A DNA stretch of 5,498 nt from the NCBI GenBank assembly GCA_045114665.1, contig JBGUKW010000008.1, positions 1 to 5,498 on the forward strand, in the 5' to 3' direction. The stretch comes from CADAWZ01 sp045114665. Lineage in GTDB: Bacteria; Vulcanimicrobiota; CADAWZ01. Shown piece by piece: positions 5,316-5,498 of the stretch. The translations under genes and the position numbers were made by a program. The stretch's first letter is position 1. Each line of letters begins with the position of its first letter. The notes under the pieces were generated by a model, which saw only the letters and a program-made list of their open reading frames with translations, was not told where the DNA came from and ran no database searches.

Positions 5316-5498
5316 ATGAAGAAACTTTCAGTTCTTCTCGCAGGTCTTGCAGTTTGCTGTTTCGCAGCTCCTGCATTCGCTGCACCAGTTTTCCCAGATG
5401 TTCCAGAAGAGCATTGGGCAAGAGATGCTGTTGCTAACTTAGCAGCAAGCGGTTTAGTTGAAGGATATCCAGACGGAACATTCAAAGGTAACAGAGCT
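5316..5498 (+). CDS. SLH-domain envelope protein, 5' part (runs off the window)
   Basis: The first 61 residues are present. A classic signal peptide (KK, then a hydrophobic core at 4-18) ends at AFA, with cleavage predicted after A22. An SLH domain starts almost at once: FPDVPEEHWARDAV (26-39), then GLVEGYPDGTFKGNRA (46-61). SLH domains bind pyruvylated or otherwise modified cell-wall polymers. A single SLH domain right after the signal peptide is the usual design of diderm outer-membrane tethers and porins (SLH, coiled coil, beta-barrel), but the barrel would lie beyond the window, so this is inference. Start supported by GGAGG ten bases upstream. By hand count the fragment is about 46% GC, far above its neighbours, with alanine codons limited to GCA and GCT; this fits a highly expressed gene. 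Confidence 0.88.
   Translation, partial: MKKLSVLLAGLAVCCFAAPAFAAPVFPDVPEEHWARDAVANLAASGLVEGYPDGTFKGNRA

Overview
The window is AT-rich bacterial DNA. The right-hand gene encodes a secreted protein that starts with an S-layer homology (SLH) domain right after its signal peptide. This layout is typical of outer-membrane anchoring proteins of diderm lineages such as Negativicutes, Melainabacteria/Cyanobacteria and Elusimicrobiota. Low GC, GGAGG-type ribosome sites and a lipoprotein MalE fit a low-GC diderm, possibly host-associated. The phylum cannot be fixed from 5.5 kb, and this placement is inference.

Layout. On the minus strand, a three-gene maltose/maltodextrin ABC importer operon reads malE (3829-2438), malF (2436-1423), malG (1389-529). 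A strong two-way terminator hairpin (469-508) ends it. Just beyond it, on the same strand, is a short open frame (453-64) that looks like the N-terminal third of an AccI-type restriction endonuclease. Its end is formed by a 47-bp palindrome (96-142), so it is probably a gene remnant. Divergent from malE, on the plus strand, is a GalE-like NAD-dependent nucleotide-sugar epimerase (4022-4936). A 379-bp non-coding region follows (4937-5315) with a pair of 51-bp direct repeats and several stem-loops. It leads into the SLH-domain gene (5316 to the window edge), whose base composition and codon choice suggest high expression.

How the genes relate. MalE would capture maltose or maltodextrins at the cell surface or in the periplasm, and MalF/MalG form the membrane channel. 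The ATPase (MalK/MsmX type) is not here and must be supplied from elsewhere. The epimerase makes UDP-galactose-type sugars for surface glycans. It shares only the divergent promoter region with the transporter, so a functional link is not shown.

The most unusual signals are small. One is a perfect 7-bp tandem duplication between the ribosome site and start codon of malE. Another is the palindrome that ends the restriction gene and creates a false catalytic motif. The third is the duplicated, structured non-coding stretch before the SLH gene. I found no evidence of an entirely new multi-gene system.
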